62,131 bases of DNA from an uncultured Cryomorphaceae bacterium (GTDB lineage Bacteria > Bacteroidota > Bacteroidia > Flavobacteriales > Schleiferiaceae): NCBI GenBank assembly GCA_913031435.1, contig CAJWFD010000010.1, forward strand, positions 1-62,131, read 5' to 3'. The position numbers and the translations under genes are program-made. Position 1 is the first letter of the stretch; each line of letters starts with the position of its first letter. Under the pieces are notes generated by a model, which worked only from the letters and a program-made list of their open reading frames with translations, was not told the DNA's origin and searched no databases. Shown one piece after another: positions 53,316 to 62,131 of the stretch.

Positions 53316-55862
53316 ATGAAAAAAGCTTTACTCATTCTTAGTGCGTTTTTTGCGGTAATATCCGTAAACGCACAGGAGTCAGCAGCAGATTCGGTGTTCA
53401 ACATGTTGGACGAAATTGTTGTGACTTCAGCTGTAATTGATATTGCTGTTGCTCGTCAAACGCCGGTAGCCGTATCTACAATCTCTCCTTCAGAGATTTC
53501 GTTGAAAGTAGGAAATCAAGAATTTCCTGAAATCATGAATACTACTCCGGGTGTTTACGCTACCAAGCAAGGTGGAGGTTATGGTGATTCTAGGATCTCT
53601 TTAAGAGGTTTTGATCAAACGAACACTTCGTTCTTGATTAACGGTCAGCCTGTAAACGACATGGAGAACGGAAGATTGTATTGGTCAAACTGGCAAGGTT
53701 TAACTGATGTAGCTTCTGGTATCCAGATACAAAGAGGTCTTGGTGCTTCTAAGTTAGCAGTGCCTTCTGTAGGTGGTACGGTAAGTATCTTCACTAGAGC
53801 AGCTGACAAGAAAGAAGGCGGTGCGCTAACTCAGAGTGCAGGTAATGATGGCTACTTCAAAACTTCTGCGGTATACAATACGGGTAAGAATGACAAGGGT
53901 TGGGCTTCATCTTTTCTATTAAGTAGATGGATGGGTAATGGCTATATCAATAATACGCAAGGTGAAGGCTTTAACTATTTCGCTGCCGTAGGTTATGCTC
54001 CAGAAGGTTCTAATCATAGCTTAAACTTTACTTTTTTAGGCGCTGGTCAATGGCACCACCAAAGAGATGTTTGGGTGTCTATACGTGACTATCAAAATTT
54101 TTCAGGAGACGATGACTATAAAGGCGATGGCGGTGAAATCAACCGTAGATGGAATAGTAATGGTGGAACCAGAACTAATGCTGACGGCAATATCGAAGAG
54201 TACTCTATGCGTAGAAACTTCTACAACAAGCCACTGGCAACAATCAACTGGGATTGGGAAATTTCAGATAATCTTAAACTAGTTTCTTCTTTCTACGGCT
54301 CTGCTGGACGTGGAGGTGGTACTGGGCCTCGTGGTAAGAACTACTACAGCAGCGACCTAGATATCCTTCCTTTTAGAAAGGATTTGACGGAGCACTACCT
54401 TGAAGATGGTAAAGGTTCTAGAAATGCAGACGGTACTATAGATTTCGATGCAATTGTTGCTGCGAATAAAGCTACAACAGATGGTTATACTGGTGATGTT
54501 TCAGGATTTGCTGGTCAAATGATAGGATCAAATGGTTTCCGTGACAGCAATGTTAACAGAGCTGTTTTGGTACGTCGTGCTTCTATGAATTCTCATAACT
54601 GGGTTGGAGCTATTTCAAACCTAGAGGGACAGTTCGGTGATTTCAGAACCTCTATTGGTGTTGATTTGAGAAGCTATAAGGGTTTCCATTACCGCACGAT
54701 GAATAATTTAATGGGTCTGGACGGATATTATTCTACGGGTAATAAAAACTCAAATGGTCAAATTATCAATACAACGGTTGAGGCTAATCCATTCGGTAAT
54801 ACAGGTTTGAATGGTCCTAAGATTGATTATTATAATGTTGGTAATGTTGGTTGGGCTGGACTTAACGGTTTAGTTGAATATAACTCTGACAACCTTTATA
54901 ACGTGGTACTTCAGGCGGGTTTGTCTAACCAGTCTTTCCAGCGTGAAGATTACTTTGACCAGCCTTCGAATCCTATCTCTGAAACCGCTAATTTATTAGG
55001 TGGTTACCTAAAAGGTGGTGCAAACTATAACGCTACGGAGAAGTCTAACTTCTTTATGAATGCAGGTTTCATTTCTCGTCAAGCTCAGTTTGGTGCAGTA
55101 TTCCCTAGTTATGCAAATGACATCAATACGGAAATAGAGAACGAGGAAATTACATCTGTTGAATTCGGTTACGGATATACGTCTAACAACCTACGTATTA
55201 ACGTAAATGCATATTCTACTTCATGGGGTAATCGTTTCCAAACGGTTTCTCTAAGTAATGCTAACGGCGTTGACGGTACTGCTCAGTTTAGAAACATTGA
55301 CGTACAGCACAATGGTATTGAGTTTGAAGCGGACTACATGGCCACGGATAAATTGAGATTAAAAGCCATGACGTCTTTAGGAGACTGGAGATATACTAAA
55401 GATTTCACTGCAGAGTTGTTTGATGATAATCAAGCGCTAATAGGTGAGGGTACACTCTATCTTAAAGGAGCTAAAGTGGGTGATGCTGCTCAGACTACAG
55501 CATACTTTAGTGCGGATTATAAAGTAGCTAAGACAACAAGCATTGATCTAGGCCTTCGCTTAGTAGACGGTCTTTATGCTGATTTCTCTATTGTTGATGA
55601 CGAGTTCTATGCTCCGGAAAACAGAGGTGCTGTAAAGCTTCCTTCTTATGGCTTGCTAGATCTTGGTGCTACAACTCGCTTAAATAAGTGGACCGTACGT
55701 GTTAACATTAATAACTTGTTAAACACTACTTACATTGCAGAATCTAATACAAGTATTCACGCCGAAGATGGTGATGCTACTTGGAACGGAATTAACACAG
55801 CCAACTCTGTATGGTTCGGTTTCGGACGTACTTGGAACGCTTCAGTACGTTACAACTTCTAA
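53316..55862 (+). CDS. TonB-dependent outer-membrane receptor
   Basis: 848 residues. Signal peptide MKKALLILSAFFAVISVNAQ, then a plug domain (DEIVVTSAVIDIAVARQTPVA, RISLRGFDQTNTSFLINGQP, PSVGGTVSIFTR) and a beta barrel ending in WNASVRYNF, the C-terminal Phe usual for barrel insertion. There is no SusC-type N-terminal extension and no SusD gene nearby, so it looks like a metal-chelate, vitamin or small-substrate receptor. No TonB or ExbBD is near. Ligand unknown. Confidence 0.92.
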   Translation: MKKALLILSAFFAVISVNAQESAADSVFNMLDEIVVTSAVIDIAVARQTPVAVSTISPSEISLKVGNQEFPEIMNTTPGVYATKQGGGYGDSRISLRGFDQTNTSFLINGQPVNDMENGRLYWSNWQGLTDVASGIQIQRGLGASKLAVPSVGGTVSIFTRAADKKEGGALTQSAGNDGYFKTSAVYNTGKNDKGWASSFLLSRWMGNGYINNTQGEGFNYFAAVGYAPEGSNHSLNFTFLGAGQWHHQRDVWVSIRDYQNFSGDDDYKGDGGEINRRWNSNGGTRTNADGNIEEYSMRRNFYNKPLATINWDWEISDNLKLVSSFYGSAGRGGGTGPRGKNYYSSDLDILPFRKDLTEHYLEDGKGSRNADGTIDFDAIVAANKATTDGYTGDVSGFAGQMIGSNGFRDSNVNRAVLVRRASMNSHNWVGAISNLEGQFGDFRTSIGVDLRSYKGFHYRTMNNLMGLDGYYSTGNKNSNGQIINTTVEANPFGNTGLNGPKIDYYNVGNVGWAGLNGLVEYNSDNLYNVVLQAGLSNQSFQREDYFDQPSNPISETANLLGGYLKGGANYNATEKSNFFMNAGFISRQAQFGAVFPSYANDINTEIENEEITSVEFGYGYTSNNLRINVNAYSTSWGNRFQTVSLSNANGVDGTAQFRNIDVQHNGIEFEADYMATDKLRLKAMTSLGDWRYTKDFTAELFDDNQALIGEGTLYLKGAKVGDAAQTTAYFSADYKVAKTTSIDLGLRLVDGLYADFSIVDDEFYAPENRGAVKLPSYGLLDLGATTRLNKWTVRVNINNLLNTTYIAESNTSIHAEDGDATWNGINTANSVWFGFGRTWNASVRYNF

Positions 55863-55885
55863 TAAAAACTCTTTCGAGTTATTCA

Positions 55886-55916
55886 AAGCCCCGCCACTTG
55901 GCGGGGCTTTTTTTTT
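55886..55916 (+). terminator. Intrinsic terminator after the TonB receptor gene
   Basis: Stem AAGCCCCGCC / GGCGGGGCTT around an ACTT loop, followed by eight T. Confidence 0.92.
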
Positions 55917-55932
55917 ACCCCATTTTTGACAT

Positions 55933-56973
55933 ATGAAACAAGTTCAAGTATTTACGTTCATTATTGCCCTAGCTGTAGCTTCTTGTCAAACGTCGGAATC
56001 CCCTTTTCCTGTCAATGAAGATCAAAGTTCTAAGCAAACTCAAGTACCAACTTCGAAAATTCAAAGTGAATTAGACAGCTTAAATGGTTTGATCAGAGAG
56101 GATCCTAATAACCTTGATGTGCTAGAGTCGCGTGCTCGGATTTATTTGAGACAACAGAATCTCAAGTATGCTCAAGCAGATGTTTCCGCCATACTTGCCA
56201 TGGACAGTTCGCGTATAGTTGCTCTTGAGCTGTTTGGTGATTTGGGCTTTGCGACAAACCAGACCAGACAGAGTAGAGACGCGTGGACGAAGTGTATGGC
56301 GCTAGATCCAAGTTATGTCCCTTGCCGACTCAAAATGGCGCAGCTCTACCATGTAGTTACAGAGTTTGAAAAAAGTGCGGTGCTCGTAGATCGCGTACTA
56401 GAACTAGATCCCAAAAACCCTGAAGCGCATTTTTTGAAAGGACTTTTAATGCGTGATGCGCTAGGTGATACGCTTATGGCAATCTCATGGTTTCAGAAGG
56501 CGATAGACATAGCTCCGGATTATACTGAGGCGTTGGACATGTGTGGCGTTTTATATAGTGCTATTAAAAGCCCCTTAGCCATTGGATATTTCAATCGATT
56601 GATTGAATTGAATCCATTGAATAGAATGAGCTTATACAACAGAGGCATGTATTATTTGGGGAAAGAAGATTGGAATGGTGCCTTAGAGGATTTTACGAAA
56701 TGTACGCAACTAGACCCAACAGATATAGAATCTATGTTTAACCTAGGTTTTATTCACTTACAGTTGGAGCTTCCTGGTGATGCGCGATACTATTTTAATC
56801 AGGCCTTAGAGATTCAGCCAATTAATCACCGTGCGCTATATGGACGTGGATACTGTTTTGAACTACTAGGGGACATGCCTAAGGCAGAATCTGATTATCG
56901 ACAGGCACTTAGTTACAATCCATCTCATGTGGGTTCTAGAGAGGGTATTTCACGTGTTCAGCGTGCTAAATAA
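55933..56973 (+). CDS. TPR-repeat lipoprotein
   Basis: 346 residues. Lipoprotein signal MKQVQVFTFIIALAVASCQT (Cys 19 is the predicted lipidation site). After a low-complexity linker come at least six tetratricopeptide-like repeats between residues of about 45 and 345 (for example LESRARIYLRQQNLKYAQAD, CRLKMAQLYHVVTEFEKSA, SLYNRGMYYLGKEDWNGALE). It is probably a scaffold in the periplasm or outer membrane. The partner is unknown. The 3' end is 6 bases from the convergent gene without a terminator. Confidence 0.88.
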   Translation: MKQVQVFTFIIALAVASCQTSESPFPVNEDQSSKQTQVPTSKIQSELDSLNGLIREDPNNLDVLESRARIYLRQQNLKYAQADVSAILAMDSSRIVALELFGDLGFATNQTRQSRDAWTKCMALDPSYVPCRLKMAQLYHVVTEFEKSAVLVDRVLELDPKNPEAHFLKGLLMRDALGDTLMAISWFQKAIDIAPDYTEALDMCGVLYSAIKSPLAIGYFNRLIELNPLNRMSLYNRGMYYLGKEDWNGALEDFTKCTQLDPTDIESMFNLGFIHLQLELPGDARYYFNQALEIQPINHRALYGRGYCFELLGDMPKAESDYRQALSYNPSHVGSREGISRVQRAK

Positions 56974-56979
56974 TTCAAA

Positions 56980-57891
56980 TTAATAAACGAGTAGGCTAAA
57001 TTTGTTAGGGTAATCAGATATTAATCCATCCACCCCCATGTCAATCAGTTCTTGCATTCTAGCAAGATCGTTCACGGTCCATGGAATGACTCGGATTCCT
57101 CTGAAATGACACCAATTCAGGAGTTCTCTCGTCACGAGACTGTGCTCAGGACTATAAATATCTACAGGAAACCCCATTTTATCCATCTGTGCCTCAGCAT
57201 CCCCATCGTGCTCCGCTATTAAACACAGTTTTACCCCAATGTGCATTTTTAGGAACTCACGCAGAGTTCTACTATCAAAGCTCTGCACAGTGACTTTATT
57301 CAAAAGATCAGCTTCTGGATAGGTTTCATTTGCTTGCACTAGTTCAGCCGCTAAAATACTTGCAAATTTATGTGGGGAAGGATGGAATTTGTTGTCTGTA
57401 GACCGCTTAGATTTTGTCTCTATATTCAGGTTAGGCCAAGGTAGATTTCTACTAGAAAGATATTCAAAAAGCTGCTTTAATGAAGGCTTATAGGAAGGGT
57501 GAGGTAGTTGTTCAGGGAAAGAGGGATGACCGTAACTCCCACAATTGTACGATTGAATACTGTCTAAGGTCATTTCATATAGATTATAGGACATGCTGTT
57601 TACGGCTATCAATCCACTATCTACACTGCAAATTTCAGCGTTCATCCATGGTTCGTGAGAGAGCAATACCTGACCGTCTTTGCTAATACAAACGTCTAAT
57701 TCTAATGAACTCAATAATGGATATTCTAGTGCTTTTTGGAAGCCCTTAATGGTGTTTTCGGGTGACAGGCCTCGTGCCCCGCGATGACCCTGCAAGTCGA
57801 GTACTCTCTCTGGCTTCGTGCATGAAGAAAACGCAATGGATAAGATTGCACAAAGGGCAAAGCGACAATGGATGTTATTGAGTACTTTCAT
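56980..57891 (-). CDS. Glycerophosphodiester phosphodiesterase (lipoprotein)
   Basis: 303 residues from the ATG at 57889-57891 (MKVLNNIHCRFALCAILS), which gives a lipoprotein signal ending in AFSSC; two upstream ATGs are nearer to the divergent gene. LQGHRGARGLSPENT is the catalytic GDPD motif with His and Glu, SSLELDVCISKDGQVLLSHEP is the metal-binding motif, and the C-terminal RVIPWTVNDLARMQELIDMGVDGLISDYP is typical. It releases glycerol 3-phosphate from deacylated phospholipids, so its product could enter the same pool that glpK feeds. Confidence 0.93.
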   Translation of the reverse strand: MKVLNNIHCRFALCAILSIAFSSCTKPERVLDLQGHRGARGLSPENTIKGFQKALEYPLLSSLELDVCISKDGQVLLSHEPWMNAEICSVDSGLIAVNSMSYNLYEMTLDSIQSYNCGSYGHPSFPEQLPHPSYKPSLKQLFEYLSSRNLPWPNLNIETKSKRSTDNKFHPSPHKFASILAAELVQANETYPEADLLNKVTVQSFDSRTLREFLKMHIGVKLCLIAEHDGDAEAQMDKMGFPVDIYSPEHSLVTRELLNWCHFRGIRVIPWTVNDLARMQELIDMGVDGLISDYPNKFSLLVY

Positions 57892-57926
57892 AGGCATATT
57901 TAACAAGCTCTAAAATAAACTATCCC

Positions 57927-60044
57927 ATGCGACAAAAGGTAATACTAGGCCTTAGTTTTGTGGTCTTAATGACACAATGTACAATGGAGGAACAACCGCT
58001 CTCTGGCGAACCTAAGGCGAAAGAAATATCGCATGAATTAACAGCACATGGTGACACCCGTATGGATGAGTACTATTGGCTCAAGGATCGAGAAAATCCT
58101 GAGGTAATTGAATACTTGAATGCTGAAAATGCATACCGTGAGCGTATCATGTCTGGGACTGAAAAATTACAAGAACGTCTTTTTGATGAAATTGTAGGTC
58201 GTATTAAAAAAGACGACAGTTCTGTGCCTTACTTACTGGATGGTTTTTTCTACTATACCCGCTATGAAGGCGAGTCTGAGTATCCGTTATACTGCAGGAA
58301 AGAGGGCAGCTTAGAAGCGGATGAGCAAGTAATACTAAACGTTAATGAATTAGCAAAGGAGCATAGTTATTACCAGGTAGGAGGATTGAGTATCCATCCG
58401 TCTAACCAGAAAATAGCTTTTGGTGTGGATACCATTAGTCGCCGTATATACACCACTTTCACAAAGGATTTACTTACAGGGGAAATAGTACAGGTCACCT
58501 CGAATGAATGTTCTGGAGGAAGTACTTGGAGCAGTGATGGAAACTATTTGTTTTATACGGTCAAGGATCTAGAAACTTTGCGCAGTAACTCCGTTAAAAG
58601 ATGGAGCGCTGAGTCAAATACTAGTGTAGCGGTTTACACAGAGGAGGATGAAACCTTCTCCTGTTTCGTATATAAGAGCAAAAGCCGTGATTATATCATG
58701 ATTGGTAGTTCTTCTACGATGTCAGACGAGCATCGATTTATTTCTTCCTCAGAACCGTTGGCTGATTTTAAAATAATTCAACCTAGAGCTCGAGGATTAG
58801 AGTATGGTGTAAGTCATTTTGGCGATGATTTTTACATTAGAACAAATGCAGAGGGTGCTACGAATTTCAAACTAGTTAAAACTCCAGTTCAAGCAACGGG
58901 GATTGAGAATTGGACAGACGTTATTGCTCATAGGCCTGAAGTGTTGTTTGAGGATATGGAGCTTTTTTCTGATTATTTGGTGACAGAAGAGCGTTCAAAT
59001 GGTTTGACCAGAATCAAAATACAGCCTTGGGGTAAAGAGGCTTATTACCTGCCTTTTGAAGAAGAATCATATACTGCTTACGTAGGGAGCAACCCGAGTT
59101 TTGAGCAACAGCATTTGCGTTATGGATATACCTCTCTAACCACTCCTGGTAGTGTGATTGATTACGATTTTGCTACGGGAGAAAAAGCGGTTCGTAAGCA
59201 ACAAGAGGTTATTGGGGGTTATGATAAGGACCGCTATGAAACCAAGAGAATTTGGGCAACTGCAGACGATGGAACTAAGGTCCCAATGTCCATTGTATAT
59301 CGTAAAGATTTACTTCGCTCAGATGCTCCAAACCCTACATTGCTTTATGGCTATGGTAGCTATGGAGTTACGATCGACCCGCAATTTTCCTCCGTTAGAC
59401 TAAGTCTATTGGACAGAGGATTTGTTTATGCTGTTGCCCACATAAGAGGGTCACAATATTTAGGTCGTCCGTGGTATGAGGATGGTAAAATGTTTCATAA
59501 GACGAATACTTTCACAGACTTTATTGCCTGTGGAGAAGCACTGATAGCAAACGATTATTGTACTAGTGAAACTCTACTTACGATGGGTGGCTCCGCTGGA
59601 GGCCTCCTAATGGGCGCCGTGGTGAATATGCGTCCGGATTTATTCCGAGGTGTAATTGCTGCAGTACCGTTTGTAGATGTTGTTACTACCATGCTAGACG
59701 AAACCATTCCCTTAACGACAGGTGAGTATGATGAGTGGGGTAATCCCAACAACAAAGAAAGCTACGACTACATGCTTAGCTACAGTCCCTACGATCAAGT
59801 AAGTCGCCAAGATTACCCGGCAATGCTCGTTACTACAGGCTTACATGATAGTCAAGTACAATACTGGGAGCCAGCAAAGTGGGTTGCACGACTGCGTAAG
59901 TTGCGTACAAACCCTGAGCAGCCACTACTGATGTATTGTAATATGGAAACTGGTCATGGAGGTGCCTCTGGAAGATTTGAGTCATTGAAAGAAACCGCAA
60001 TGGAATACGCGTTCTTTCTGGATTTAATGGGGATTAAGTCATGA
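57927..60044 (+). CDS. Oligopeptidase B-like prolyl oligopeptidase (lipoprotein)
   Basis: 705 residues. Lipoprotein signal MRQKVILGLSFVVLMTQCTM. The beta-propeller part (about 20-400) opens with HGDTRMDEYYWLKDRENPEV. The alpha/beta hydrolase domain has YGYGSYGVTIDPQFSS, MGGSAGGLLMGAVV with the catalytic Ser, a catalytic Asp in GLHDSQVQYWEPAKW, and a His in METGHGGASGRFE. This is the S9A protease II type that cuts short peptides, in this lineage after basic or prolyl residues depending on member. It overlaps gldA by 4 bases. Confidence 0.93.
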   Translation: MRQKVILGLSFVVLMTQCTMEEQPLSGEPKAKEISHELTAHGDTRMDEYYWLKDRENPEVIEYLNAENAYRERIMSGTEKLQERLFDEIVGRIKKDDSSVPYLLDGFFYYTRYEGESEYPLYCRKEGSLEADEQVILNVNELAKEHSYYQVGGLSIHPSNQKIAFGVDTISRRIYTTFTKDLLTGEIVQVTSNECSGGSTWSSDGNYLFYTVKDLETLRSNSVKRWSAESNTSVAVYTEEDETFSCFVYKSKSRDYIMIGSSSTMSDEHRFISSSEPLADFKIIQPRARGLEYGVSHFGDDFYIRTNAEGATNFKLVKTPVQATGIENWTDVIAHRPEVLFEDMELFSDYLVTEERSNGLTRIKIQPWGKEAYYLPFEEESYTAYVGSNPSFEQQHLRYGYTSLTTPGSVIDYDFATGEKAVRKQQEVIGGYDKDRYETKRIWATADDGTKVPMSIVYRKDLLRSDAPNPTLLYGYGSYGVTIDPQFSSVRLSLLDRGFVYAVAHIRGSQYLGRPWYEDGKMFHKTNTFTDFIACGEALIANDYCTSETLLTMGGSAGGLLMGAVVNMRPDLFRGVIAAVPFVDVVTTMLDETIPLTTGEYDEWGNPNNKESYDYMLSYSPYDQVSRQDYPAMLVTTGLHDSQVQYWEPAKWVARLRKLRTNPEQPLLMYCNMETGHGGASGRFESLKETAMEYAFFLDLMGIKS

Positions 60045-60724
60045 GTATAATTGTTACCAATTTATCTAAATCTTACGGCAAGCAAAAAGCATTGGATAAC
60101 ATCTCTTTAGAGATAAAGAATGGTCAAATCACTGGTCTCCTGGGCCCTAATGGTGCCGGAAAAAGTACCTTGATGAAAATCATTACCGGCTCATTATTGC
60201 CAGATGAAGGAATGGTGGAGGTAAATGGGGTGAATGTAGCAGACCATCCGCTCAAGGTGCAAAAGATTTTAGGCTATTTACCAGAGCACAACCCGCAGTA
60301 TCTGGAACTGTATGTCAAAGAATACTTGGCCTATGTAGCTTCCATATATAAGGTAGAAAAGTCGGCTATAGATCGGGTAATCGAGCAGACGGTTCTCGGA
60401 CCAGAGAAGCATAAGAAAATCGGAGCCTTATCAAAGGGATACAGACAACGAGTAGGGCTCGCAGCAGCCTTAATACCTGATCCGGATGTACTCATATTGG
60501 ATGAGCCTACCACAGGGTTAGATCCGTCACAACTCGTCGAGATCCGTGCCTTACTAAATGAAATAAGCGTAAATAAAACAGTTTTGTTTTCCACGCATAT
60601 TATGCAAGAAGTGGTGGAACTTTGTGCGGAGTGTGTATTTTTAAAAGGAGGAATTATTTATAAAACCTTCACTAAAAGAGAAATCGCAAAGGGAATAACG
60701 CATCTAGAAGAGCAGTTCCAATAA
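60041..60724 (+). CDS. gldA: GldA-like ABC transporter ATP-binding protein
   Basis: 227 residues. GLLGPNGAGKSTLMKIITG is Walker A, ALSKGYRQRVGLAAALI the signature and DVLILDEPTTGLDPSQL Walker B. LGYLPEHNPQYLELYVKEYLAY is a stretch I associate with GldA, the ATPase of the GldA-GldF-GldG exporter needed for gliding in F. johnsoniae. GldA there has about 300 residues, and this protein ends near the H-loop region with a shorter C-terminus. No gldF or gldG is nearby, which also occurs in known genomes. The start overlaps the peptidase stop by 4 bases. Confidence 0.8.
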   Translation: MSIIVTNLSKSYGKQKALDNISLEIKNGQITGLLGPNGAGKSTLMKIITGSLLPDEGMVEVNGVNVADHPLKVQKILGYLPEHNPQYLELYVKEYLAYVASIYKVEKSAIDRVIEQTVLGPEKHKKIGALSKGYRQRVGLAAALIPDPDVLILDEPTTGLDPSQLVEIRALLNEISVNKTVLFSTHIMQEVVELCAECVFLKGGIIYKTFTKREIAKGITHLEEQFQ

Positions 60725-60838
60725 GTTGGTTACGAGTCTGTCATATCAACTTAGACTGGTGTTTATTCAATACTAATTAGGTATGAAAACCACCTGTAAT
60801 GGCTTCATAAATAAATCAAAATCAATTTCCATTAAAGA

Positions 60839-60869
60839 TTGCCCAGTTTAGATTATCGGTTTATATTTG
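60839..60869 (+). promoter_or_regulatory. Initiator tRNA promoter
   Basis: TTG at 60839-60841, a 20-base spacer, and TATATTTG (perfect TAnnTTTG) at 60862-60869, which lies 11 bases before the tRNA 5' end. Confidence 0.75.
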
Positions 60870-60880
60870 CCGTCCACAAG

Positions 60881-60953
<73 letters not shown>

Positions 60954-60958
60954 CAAGG

Positions 60959-60990
60959 AAAGCCTTGATGCACAGCATCAGGGCTTTTTT
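60959..60990 (+). terminator. Intrinsic terminator after initiator tRNA
   Basis: Stem AGCCTTGATG / CATCAGGGCT with one G-T pair and a five-base loop, followed by TTTTT. It overlaps the stop codon of the convergent lipoprotein gene. Confidence 0.85.
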
Positions 60991-61828
60991 ATTGGTTGTA
61001 AAGGGGGTCGTGATCACTCATGATTTGGTCAGCAAGCCCGTGAAGATCTGTATTGAAACCTGTATGGTAAGAATTGGTCCCTAGATCTTCCTGATAAATA
61101 CCCTTCATCCACATCAAGGTCCCTGCCTCCACAATTATATCGCCTTGGTGTCCCTTGGCATCTGTAAATAGAGAAGTGGCCTGAGGTCCAGATAAGTTGA
61201 TACTGTCTAATATGAGCCCGTCTTGTTTCATCTGTAAGAGATTAACAGCAGCCCAACCCGTGGGTATGGTAAATATAGTCGTATTTGGGAACTCGGTCCT
61301 TAGCGGATCTACTATGGATTCATGAATGATTGTATTCACGAAATAATCGTAAAAAGATGCTATAGAGTTGAATCCATAATATTGGGCAGTGTCGTTCCAG
61401 TTTGCCGGAAAGTCTATAGGAGGAATAGAGATGAACACCCTCATATCCGGGTTTTCGTGCAAGCCGTATTGTATCCATTCAATAAAACCTTCTGTTCTAT
61501 TATCCGGTGGGGAACCTGCGGTCATTCCAAAGTATTCTATGCCACCGTCATCAAACGCTGCTTTAATTTCTTGGTGAGCAGCACTCGTTGAATCATTCCA
61601 GAAACTTATGGCCCTTCCCTTTTCCCCTCCACGAAATACAAGTGTACTGTTGTGGTTTGTATATCCTGCGTCTGGAGCGACTTCATCTAAATGATTGGCA
61701 TAGGGCTTGAAAAAGCTAGCGCCAATGAGTAACATACGATGGCCTGAGTCATTACCGTTTATTCCATTATCGCGCGAACAAGAGAACAAAGCAATGAGTG
61801 CAAGGAAAAAATAAAAGAATCGCTTCAT
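60989..61828 (-). CDS. SGNH-like lipoprotein of unknown function
   Basis: 279 residues from the ATG at 61826-61828 (MKRFFYFFLALIALFSCSRD), whose Cys 17 is a lipobox target; an ATG 24 bases upstream is less likely. MLLIGASFFKPY resembles an SGNH block I, DIYSPE-like elements are missing, and GIEYFGMTAGSPPDN and VFISIPPIDFPANW resemble oxyanion and block III stretches of secreted SGNH hydrolases, with DAKGHQGDI near the C-terminus. The catalytic Ser and Asp-His placement is not clear, so activity is uncertain. Not near any glycan gene. Confidence 0.6.
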   Translation of the reverse strand: MKRFFYFFLALIALFSCSRDNGINGNDSGHRMLLIGASFFKPYANHLDEVAPDAGYTNHNSTLVFRGGEKGRAISFWNDSTSAAHQEIKAAFDDGGIEYFGMTAGSPPDNRTEGFIEWIQYGLHENPDMRVFISIPPIDFPANWNDTAQYYGFNSIASFYDYFVNTIIHESIVDPLRTEFPNTTIFTIPTGWAAVNLLQMKQDGLILDSINLSGPQATSLFTDAKGHQGDIIVEAGTLMWMKGIYQEDLGTNSYHTGFNTDLHGLADQIMSDHDPLYNQ

Positions 61829-62131
61829 GAGAATATCTAATCTATTAAACAATATGATGATTTCACGAGGTCAAGGTTTAAAGGAGACGTTAAAAAGCAA
61901 TACGTTGTTCCAAACATGCGTTCGATATGGAGCGAGTTATATCTCAAGGAGATTGTATTGGATCAATCGTTCAAATCATACTTCGACCTTTTCTCCAGAA
62001 TCTCTACAAAGAAGCCTCTTGAGAAATCAAGGGGCTTTTTTATGCGCAGAAGGACTCTAAATACTCGCTACAACTGAGTCACAGAATCAAATCAACGCTA
62101 AAGCATTGAAGTTGCTACTCCGCGTATAATA
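61829..62131. other. 303 bases without a recognised gene; holds a terminator-like hairpin at 62012-62041
   Basis: No reading frame with family character is seen. A hairpin AGCCTCTTGA-GAAA-TCAAGGGGCT followed by TTTTT lies at 62012-62041 and looks like an intrinsic terminator on the plus strand, but no promoter-like TAnnTTTG precedes it within about 150 bases and there is no gene for it to terminate. The last 90 bases show nothing recognisable. Confidence 0.6.

Noticed and set aside
61915-62000. tRNA-like remnant suggested by GTTCAAATC at about 61969
   Set aside because: No paired acceptor, D or anticodon stems could be drawn around it.
61827-62060. 77-residue open frame after the SGNH-like lipoprotein gene
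   Set aside because: Composition is random-looking, there is no promoter, and it runs through the hairpin at 62012-62041.

Overview
The window is chromosomal DNA of a Bacteroidota member, most likely a marine Flavobacteriales species; the family is not resolved from this sequence alone. Indicators are gldA, gldB and gldC gliding genes, type IX secretion (T9SS) C-terminal sorting domains, a Bacteroidota-type FtsZ ending in SFLHDNVD, and repeated TAnnTTTG promoter -7 elements. No phage, insertion sequence or CRISPR array was seen.

Region by region. 1-11.4 kb is a surface-glycan locus: an MBOAT acyltransferase with an SGNH-like partner, a WecF-like glycosyltransferase, three sulfotransferases, a Wzx-type flippase and a sugar aminotransferase. 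A divergent glpK/glpF pair sits in the middle, and glpF abuts the flippase gene. 11.4-12.5 kb holds a secreted T9SS nuclease. 12.6-28.9 kb is a compact dcw cluster on the minus strand: mraZ-rsmH-ftsL-ftsI-murE-mraY-murD-ftsW-murG-murC-ftsQ-ftsA-ftsZ, then a YqeY-like gene. murF and ddl are absent. 29-32 kb holds engB, gldC-gldB and nadE, all driven by closely packed divergent promoters. 32-38.8 kb encodes a GH92 alpha-mannosidase, a Tat-exported aspartylglucosaminidase and a GH20 hexosaminidase, which together could dismantle N-glycoproteins, followed by cutC. 38.9-46.5 kb is mixed: ribF, tRNA-Leu, a flavin reductase-like protein, a DUF3127 protein with an SSB-like tail, aat, an orphan ABC permease and a tail-specific protease. 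46.6-53.2 kb holds tig-clpP-clpX, yebC, nth, bcp and recA. 53.3-62 kb holds a TonB-dependent receptor, a TPR lipoprotein, a glycerophosphodiesterase, an oligopeptidase B-like lipoprotein, gldA, initiator tRNA and an SGNH-like lipoprotein.

The most interesting points are: (i) the DUF3127 protein built like an SSB, with a basic N-terminal domain, a Pro/Ala-rich linker and a terminal DDDLPF; (ii) two oppositely oriented MraZ-box clusters in the mraZ/engB divergent region, which could tie a ribosome-assembly GTPase to division control; (iii) several perfect -7 elements placed so close to start codons that the mRNAs should be leaderless; (iv) mutually overlapping gldB and nadE promoters; (v) an 813-residue FtsZ with a roughly 370-residue acidic linker. 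All functional calls are by motif and family recognition from reading; no database search was run.
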